Origin: Spirochaetota bacterium
GTDB taxonomy: Bacteria > Spirochaetota > UBA4802 > JAFGJZ01
DNA length: 9,865 bases
NCBI GenBank assembly: GCA_023396665.1
Contig: JAEWVL010000040.1
Coordinates: 1 to 9,865 of the forward strand
Direction of reading: 5' to 3'
How positions within the stretch are numbered: the first letter of the stretch is position 1; every line of letters starts with the position of its first letter. The translations under genes and the position numbers were made by a program. The notes below the pieces were generated by a model. It ran no database searches, was not told where the DNA came from, and was given only the letters and a program-made list of their open reading frames with translations. Of the stretch, positions 6,376-9,865 are shown one piece after another.

Positions 6376-6858
6376 ATGCTGAAAAATAAAGAAAAAAAAG
6401 AGATGACGTCGATGCAGGTCGTCTGTTTCAAAATTGGAACAGAAGAATATGGGGTTGAGATACTCAAAGTACAGGAGATACTGAAACTCCCGAAGGTCAC
6501 GAAACTTCCCAAATCTCTCGATTATATTCTCGGTATCATTGATCTTCGCGGGCAGGTTATTCCCATCATCAACCTTTCCAGAAAGTTCGGTATTGATGAT
6601 TCTGATAAAAATGAAAATCTTCGTGCTATCGTCGTTGATATTTCAGGGAAAAAAGTCGGTTTGGCTATTGATTCTGTAAGTCATGTTATTCGAATTGAAT
6701 CGCGCGACATAGAAGCTCCCCCTCCTGTGGTGCGGGGTATATCATCAAGATATATCGTCGGTATCGCCAAGGTAGAGGCCGGTTTCATTGTGGTTCTCGA
6801 TATTGATCAGATTTTCCAAACCGACGAGCTGAAAAATGCTCTCCAGGGTAATTCCTGA
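6376..6858 (+). CDS. cheW: Chemotaxis coupling protein CheW
   Basis: CheW links chemoreceptors to the kinase CheA at the inner membrane face. From ATG 6376 it has 160 residues, the usual length. It shows the CheW pattern throughout: VVCFKIGTEEYGVEILKVQEIL near the start, then LPKSLDYILGIIDLRGQVIPIINLSRKF, the LRAIVVDISGKKVGLAIDSVSHVIRI strand pair, and the closing IVGIAKVEAGFIVVLDIDQIF. The start is uncertain: a TTG at 6334 would add 14 residues, and ATGs at 6403 and 6412 would shorten the protein; 6376 has a weak GGGATT ahead of it. It stands alone, with no cheA or receptor gene beside it, under a strong promoter with an operator-like palindrome. It converges on the Fe-ADH-like gene. Confidence 0.95.
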   Translation: MLKNKEKKEMTSMQVVCFKIGTEEYGVEILKVQEILKLPKVTKLPKSLDYILGIIDLRGQVIPIINLSRKFGIDDSDKNENLRAIVVDISGKKVGLAIDSVSHVIRIESRDIEAPPPVVRGISSRYIVGIAKVEAGFIVVLDIDQIFQTDELKNALQGNS

Positions 6859-6872
6859 AGTGCATTCCATCC

Positions 6873-6893
6873 GGTTGCCGGTGATCGGCAACC
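6873..6893. terminator. Hairpin between cheW and the Fe-ADH-like gene
   Basis: GGTTGCCG (6873-6880) and CGGCAACC (6886-6893) form a perfect, GC-rich 8-bp stem with the loop GTGAT, 15 bases after the cheW stop. The T-run that should follow is poor on both strands. Its position between convergent genes suggests a two-way transcription end. Confidence 0.5.
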
Positions 6894-6960
6894 ATAGTAT
6901 CATCCCTGTTCCAATTTTCCTTTATTACAGGTAATTTGCGTTTCTAATGTACTGAAAACA

Positions 6961-8121
6961 TCAGAATGAGGCTATAAGTATGGTCTCCAGATCGTCCTGC
7001 GAGAGCGGGCGGGGGGTGTTTCTTATAAAAGGATAGGTACCTGCCAATTGTGCTGCCTTCGAGAATACTGTTTTTGATATCTCGTACTGTGATATCCTTT
7101 GGGGGGCGTCAATGTCGAGCGAAAGTTTTCGTACAGCTTCTATCGCTTTTATTGCGGCTTCAATAACTGTTATCTCCCGGACGTTTTCATCCATGACTTT
7201 TGCCATTTGCACATATTTTGGTGTTGATGTCGTGAGGTTGTATTCCATTATATGGGGGATAAGTAATCCCACCGTTTTGGAAATCGGAATATCGTGCAGA
7301 GATCCGAGACCGAGTGCCAGGGCCAGGCTTACAGAAAGGAAAGCTCCGGTAAACGCTATCCCCCCCATCAGGGATGCTGTCGAAAGCGGCATTCTGCATG
7401 CAGTATTGCCGTGATCTCGATAGAGTGTATTGATGTGTCTGAAGGTCAAATCGATACATTTCAGGGCATAGTTGGTCGTAAAATCGTTCGCTTTTCTGGA
7501 GATGACAGATTCAATTGCAAATGCCGAAGCGGCGAAACATGAGGATATGATCGATTCATCCTCAACTTGCAGTGAAAGCAGGGGATCGATGATCGTCGCC
7601 CATGGATGCAGCATGGGGTTGTAGTACACCTTGTAGCTATAGTCGAGAATATCCGGCATATAAAAAAACGGAGTTACCTCGAAACCGTGTAAAGGCATTA
7701 TCGGCACCGTTATGAGACGAATGGGGGCTGCCACTTCGGGGTAAGCGTATATATCATCACAAAAGTAAAAATTGTTGACCAGTAAAGCTATGGCTTTGGC
7801 GCTATTTATCGATTGAAACGTACCCAGTCCTATGACGGTGTCGCAATTGGTCTTTTTCGCAAAGTAAACAGCGGAATCTATGTACTCATTGTTCGCCTTG
7901 TCGGGTATTTCATCATAAATGATCGTATAGACCGAAGCGTTTTGCAGATACCCGGCGATATCGCTTATCAGCTTTTCATATTTTTCAAAGTCGTCCGATG
8001 TTGTTACAATGAGTGCGCGAGAGGCGTGCGGTGAGAGTATCTCACCTATCTGTGAAATGATATTGTTCTGAATGAAAACCCGTGTCGGGATATGAAATTC
8101 TGGGTATTTCCTTTCACTCAA
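6961..8121 (-). CDS. Iron-containing alcohol dehydrogenase-fold protein lacking the metal ligands
   Basis: The 386 residues have the length and overall pattern of group III (Fe-type) alcohol dehydrogenases: an N-terminal half ending in CDTVIGLGTFQSINSAKAIAL and a helical C-terminal half with IIDPLLSL, SLHDIPISKTVGLLIPHIMEYN and a typical tail. The key residues are changed. The NAD motif G-G-G-S-x-x-D-x-A-K reads GLGT...N106...AK. The T-T-A-G-T-G-S-E loop reads IMPLHGFE (141-148). The metal ligands of the D-x3-H motif are Ala197 and Phe201. The two His of the later motifs (H-x13-H) are replaced around Ser265 and by Ile280. It is therefore probably not an active Fe-dependent dehydrogenase, although the frame is intact, so it is likely to have a new role. 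The start is TTG at 8121, with AAGG nine bases upstream. Confidence 0.85.
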   Translation of the reverse strand: MSERKYPEFHIPTRVFIQNNIISQIGEILSPHASRALIVTTSDDFEKYEKLISDIAGYLQNASVYTIIYDEIPDKANNEYIDSAVYFAKKTNCDTVIGLGTFQSINSAKAIALLVNNFYFCDDIYAYPEVAAPIRLITVPIMPLHGFEVTPFFYMPDILDYSYKVYYNPMLHPWATIIDPLLSLQVEDESIISSCFAASAFAIESVISRKANDFTTNYALKCIDLTFRHINTLYRDHGNTACRMPLSTASLMGGIAFTGAFLSVSLALALGLGSLHDIPISKTVGLLIPHIMEYNLTTSTPKYVQMAKVMDENVREITVIEAAIKAIEAVRKLSLDIDAPQRISQYEISKTVFSKAAQLAGTYPFIRNTPRPLSQDDLETILIASF

Positions 8122-8159
8122 TGTCGTCAGCCTTGATAAGGTTAATTATAAGGGGCGGA

Positions 8160-8172
8160 TACCGCAGCGGTA
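8160..8172. promoter_or_regulatory. Short inverted repeat upstream of the Fe-ADH-like gene
   Basis: TACCGC-a-GCGGTA is a 13-base inverted repeat about 40 bases before the TTG start, next to a further GCGG/CCGC pairing. It may be an operator or a leader hairpin. Confidence 0.25.
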
Positions 8173-8184
8173 ACGTCCGTGTAC

Positions 8185-8212
8185 AAAAAAAGCGGCACTA
8201 CACCGCTTTTTT
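8185..8212 (-). terminator. Intrinsic terminator of flgM (works on both strands)
   Basis: AGCGG (8191-8195) and CCGCT (8203-8207) pair around a 7-base loop, flanked by an A-run on the left and a T-run on the right. Read on the minus strand the stem is followed by seven Ts, 27 bases past the flgM stop. This is a textbook rho-independent terminator that also separates flgM from the Fe-ADH-like gene. Confidence 0.85.
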
Positions 8213-8238
8213 ACAAAAACAATGTCCTGCAGTACAGA

Positions 8239-8535
8239 TTACTTGAATATTCCGGTCAAAAGTTTGTCGGCAACCATTGTGAGAACTTTGTCGTCAAGAT
8301 GTCGGTCATAGGTTCCGTCAATCCTCTGCTGCTTTATAGCCTGTACTTTTTCGGTACGAACATCGGGTGTTTCACGCACCATTTGCGCGACACGAGCCTC
8401 TTCGGCAGCCTTCAGGCCTTCAGTTGAGAGTTGAACACTGTCAGAACTCGCCCCAGTCTGGCCGGTCTTGTCAATGGACTTAGACTTTTTAGTGTCGTAA
8501 ATCTTGTTGATCTCGCCGATTTTATTAAGTACCAT
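8239..8535 (-). CDS. flgM: Anti-sigma-28 factor FlgM
   Basis: FlgM holds the flagellar sigma factor FliA (sigma-28) inactive until the hook is complete. The 98 residues match the small-protein size. The N-terminal half is polar and rich in Ser, Lys and Gly, as expected for an unfolded region (KSKSIDKTGQTGASSDSVQLS). The C-terminal half carries the binding helices: ARVAQMVRETPDVRTEKVQAIKQQRIDGTY followed by DDKVLTMVADKLL, the usual R-x-E-K-V-x-x-I-x-x-x-I-x-x-G-x-Y and V-A-D-K-L-L pattern. The ATG at 8535 has AAGGG eight bases upstream. A sigma-28-like promoter precedes it and a strong terminator follows, so it is a single-gene unit. Confidence 0.9.
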   Translation of the reverse strand: MVLNKIGEINKIYDTKKSKSIDKTGQTGASSDSVQLSTEGLKAAEEARVAQMVRETPDVRTEKVQAIKQQRIDGTYDRHLDDKVLTMVADKLLTGIFK

Positions 8536-8564
8536 TATAGTAACCCTTCTCTAATCTGCTTATA

Positions 8565-8592
8565 ATGTCGGTATAAAATGACCTGTTCTTTA
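8565..8592 (-). promoter_or_regulatory. Sigma-28-like promoter of flgM
   Basis: On the minus strand, TAAA (8592-8589) is followed after 16 bases by ACCGACAT (8572-8565). The sigma-28 consensus is TAAA, 15 or so bases, then GCCGATAA/T; six of eight -10 bases fit. It lies 30 bases before the flgM ATG. FliA-dependent flgM expression is a well-known feedback arrangement. Confidence 0.5.
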
Positions 8593-8721
8593 GCTTTCAG
8601 TGCAAAATAACAGCGTAATAATCAAAAATAAGACATAATATTGTCAAATATAGCGTCTGTTTTCGCCGGTGTCGCTTACTGTTAGAAAAAAAAGACAAAA
8701 CATCTAATACCAGCCAGTGTA

Positions 8722-9390
8722 TCAGAGATTATTGTCAATTGCAATAGAAAATTCACCCTTTTGGGGTAAATTGGCTTCATTAAAATCTTGTGCTTCTCCT
8801 CGTACAATTTGTTCAAACATCTTGGTCATTTCCCTGCCAATGGCAATCTGGTTTTTGGGAAAAACTTGCGCTATTGCATCGAGTGTTTTCAGAATACGAT
8901 GGGGGGATTCATAAACTACTATGATACCGTCAAATAATTTCAATTCTTCAAGTTCATGAATACGCCTACCCGGTTTTTTGCTTAAAAAACCCGCGAAAAT
9001 AACTCGTTTGCCATAAAATCCGCAACAACTTAAAAGTGCGCTCATCGCTGAGGCTCCGGGAAGCGGACTAACGGTAAACCCGGATTTCAATGCCTGATCC
9101 ACAAGACGGCTTCCGGGGTCGGATATTCCTGGAGTGCCGCAGTCGGTCATATACGCTATCGTTTTGCCCACTTCAAGCATTGTGATAGCCTTATCATAGC
9201 GAATTTCACCGGAATGAGCATGAAGAGATGATGTTGGCAGTTTTATGCCATAATGGGAGAGCAATCGTCCGGAAACACGTGTATCCTCACAAAACACATG
9301 TTGCACTTCATTTTTAAGGACATTCAATACTCGAAGGGTGATGTCTTCAAGGTTGCCGATGGGAGTTGCAATTACGTATAAAGTTGCCAT
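8722..9390 (-). CDS. rsmI: 16S rRNA (cytidine(1402)-2'-O)-methyltransferase RsmI, short form
   Basis: RsmI methylates the 2'-hydroxyl of C1402 in 16S rRNA at the decoding centre using S-adenosylmethionine. The family signatures are present: LYVIATPIGNLEDITLRVLNVL (4-25), FCEDTRVSGRLLSHYGI, MTDCGTPGISDPGSRLV with the SAM-binding loop, and LPGASAMSALLSCCGF. From ATG 9390 (GGAG five bases upstream) the protein has 222 residues. Many homologues have about 280 and carry an extra C-terminal helical domain; here the chain stops after KGEFSIAI, the end of the catalytic fold, and no continuation is seen downstream in other frames, so it is a natural short form. The frame stays open to 9615, but that upstream extension runs through hairpin repeats and is not coding. 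Confidence 0.94.
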   Translation of the reverse strand: MATLYVIATPIGNLEDITLRVLNVLKNEVQHVFCEDTRVSGRLLSHYGIKLPTSSLHAHSGEIRYDKAITMLEVGKTIAYMTDCGTPGISDPGSRLVDQALKSGFTVSPLPGASAMSALLSCCGFYGKRVIFAGFLSKKPGRRIHELEELKLFDGIIVVYESPHRILKTLDAIAQVFPKNQIAIGREMTKMFEQIVRGEAQDFNEANLPQKGEFSIAIDNNL

Positions 9391-9423
9391 AGTGCTCCAT
9401 ATTTTGGGTTCGCAATTATTACA

Positions 9424-9467
9424 AATTAAGCTCGGCTTATTCCGAATAAAAAGCCGAGCGTAATGCG
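9424..9467. repeat. 44-bp palindromic dispersed repeat, copy 2
   Basis: GCTCGGCTT (9430-9438) and AAGCCGAGC (9451-9459) form a perfect 9-bp stem that extends outward through ATTA/TAAT with one mismatch. The whole segment matches the reverse complement of 5212-5255 at about 39 of 44 positions. It lies 34 bases upstream of the rsmI start. Confidence 0.6.
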
Positions 9468-9489
9468 AGTTTCGGCCAAACGCAACAAA

Positions 9490-9508
9490 GAAACAGCGAA
9501 GCTGTTTC
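9490..9508. repeat. Perfect 8-bp hairpin GAAACAGC-gaa-GCTGTTTC
   Basis: The two arms are exact reverse complements around a GAA loop. It directly follows the 44-bp repeat and could be part of one larger composite element spanning about 9424-9510. Confidence 0.5.
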
Positions 9509-9539
9509 GTCATGAATGATTTCTTTCTTGAAATGCTGT

Positions 9540-9553
9540 CACTGTACGCAGTG
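9540..9553. repeat. Small hairpin CACTG-tacg-CAGTG
   Basis: A 5-bp stem with a 4-base loop; its centre CTGTACGCAG resembles the hairpin at 844-857. It is the third hairpin of the cluster upstream of rsmI. Confidence 0.35.
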
Positions 9554-9662
9554 GACAATGTTTGTTCACAAAATGCAACATTTAATGATAACAGTGTTAA
9601 AAAAGCATTTTCCATATGAATTTAAATGCTTTACTATTTCAATTATATAAAACAAAAAAATA

Positions 9663-9693
9663 TTGACAAGTACCGCCATTTCCAGCGTAGTAA
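9663..9693 (+). promoter_or_regulatory. Candidate promoter of the leucine leader
   Basis: TTGACA (9663-9668) is a perfect -35 box. The -10 is less clear: TAGTAA (9688-9693) at 19 bases is the best fit. The start of transcription would be near 9700, placing the leader ORF a few bases into the RNA. Confidence 0.45.
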
Positions 9694-9722
9694 GTCAATA
9701 AAATTAGGCAGGATTGTTGTCG

Positions 9723-9791
9723 ATGAAAAATTTTGCACTGCTACTAGCACTCTTGGGTGACATAGACAAGCTCCGTGGCGGCGCCAGATAA
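9723..9791 (+). CDS. Leucine-rich leader peptide of a transcription attenuator
   Basis: A 22-codon ORF (ATG at 9723, TAA at 9789) with AGGA at 9710-9713. Codons 6-11 read CTG CTA CTA GCA CTC TTG, that is LLLALL: five leucines in six codons, including several less usual Leu codons. The tail KLRGGAR overlaps the RNA segment (9771-9781) that can pair downstream. This is the design of leu/ilv leader peptides such as E. coli LeuL, where ribosome stalling at Leu codons senses charged tRNA-Leu. The peptide itself is not expected to have a function. The regulated gene, probably leuA or another branched-chain amino-acid gene, would begin just after the window. Confidence 0.7.
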   Translation: MKNFALLLALLGDIDKLRGGAR

Positions 9792-9831
9792 TTCTTTGTA
9801 CTCGAGTGAGAATTTCAAAACCGCCGCGGAG
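9771..9831 (+). promoter_or_regulatory. Antiterminator pairing of the leucine attenuator
   Basis: CTCCGTGGCGG (9771-9781) can pair over 11 bp, with one G-U, with CCGCCGCGGAG (9821-9831). The second strand is also the left arm of the terminator, so the two structures exclude each other. The first strand lies inside codons 17-20 of the leader peptide: a ribosome reaching the stop covers it, whereas one stalled at the Leu codons, 16 bases or more upstream, leaves it free. A weaker hairpin (ATTCT/AGAAT with ACTC/GAGT, 9791-9815) fills the gap between. Confidence 0.65.
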
Positions 9832-9849
9832 AACCGCGGCGGTTTTTTT
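9817..9849 (+). terminator. Strong intrinsic terminator of the leucine attenuator
   Basis: CCGCCGCGG (9821-9829) and CCGCGGCGG (9834-9842) form a perfect all-GC 9-bp stem with the loop AGAA, extended by AAAA/TTTT and followed by a seven-T run ending at 9849. It is the strongest terminator in the window and ends 26 bases after the leader peptide's stop region. Confidence 0.92.
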
Positions 9850-9865
9850 ATGTAATGATGCGCTT

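Larger units (their letters stand above)
9391..9662. other. Hairpin-rich intergenic region between rsmI and the leucine leader
   Basis: No gene is supported here. It holds copy 2 of the 44-bp repeat and two further perfect hairpins within 130 bp. The rsmI promoter must lie here on the minus strand, but no clear pair of boxes stands out. Confidence 0.5.

Noticed and set aside
8640..8721. Terminator for rsmI near the T-run at 8688-8695 (minus strand)
   Set aside because: A T-run is present but the sequence before it forms only a 4-bp stem.
9391..9615. 75-residue N-terminal extension of RsmI
   Set aside because: ATG 9390 has a good ribosome site and begins exactly at the family start; the extension runs through three hairpins and a dispersed repeat.
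9771..9850. T-box riboswitch as explanation of the antiterminator/terminator
   Set aside because: The T-box sequence (AGGGTGGNACCGCG) is not present and there is no long Stem I ahead; a Leu-codon leader ORF explains the layout better.

Overview
The window looks like chromosomal DNA from a motile Gram-negative bacterium of moderate GC (roughly 43 % by eye). Motility is indicated by a CheW coupling protein, a FlgM anti-sigma-28 factor with a sigma-28-like promoter, and a response-regulator-like gene. The FlgM layout (serine/valine-rich start, then a 'ETPDVRTEKVQAIK' type core) and the gene mix would fit Spirochaetota or Fibrobacterota/Chitinivibrionia-type bacteria, but this placement is an inference with low confidence. 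TGA, TAA and TAG all serve as stops, so the genetic code appears standard.

Layout. 1-259 (-): N-terminal part of a DHH-family phosphoesterase (NrnA-like), cut by the window edge. 260-885: long gene-poor stretch with decayed coding fragments and a promoter for the next unit. 886-2403 (+): a CheY-like receiver lacking its phospho-acceptor aspartate, then, in the same reading frame after one TGA, an unrecognised 354-residue protein with a C-terminal membrane anchor. 2437-3198 (-): isolated hisF. 3442-4972 (-): a DrrA/DrrB-type ABC exporter (permease and ATPase genes overlapping by 11 bp). 5293-6093 (-): AraC-family regulator. 6376-6858 (+): cheW, preceded by a strong sigma-70-like promoter whose spacer is a perfect 16-bp palindrome. 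6961-8121 (-): protein of the iron-alcohol-dehydrogenase fold that has lost the metal ligands and much of the NAD-binding motifs. 8239-8535 (-): flgM, with a strong terminator downstream. 8722-9390 (-): rsmI, short form. 9391-9722: hairpin-rich intergenic DNA carrying a 44-bp repeat also present at 5212-5255. 9663-9850 (+): a complete-looking leucine-codon attenuator (promoter, leader peptide with five Leu codons in six, antiterminator and rho-independent terminator) whose structural gene must start beyond the window.

The most notable points are the leucine attenuator at the right edge, two apparent 'pseudo' proteins (receiver and Fe-ADH) with key residues replaced, the same-frame TGA junction between the receiver and the membrane protein, the operator-like palindrome inside the cheW promoter, and the dispersed 44-bp repeat pair. 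The genes do not form one pathway; they are a housekeeping, motility and transport mix in short transcription units separated by convergent or divergent junctions.
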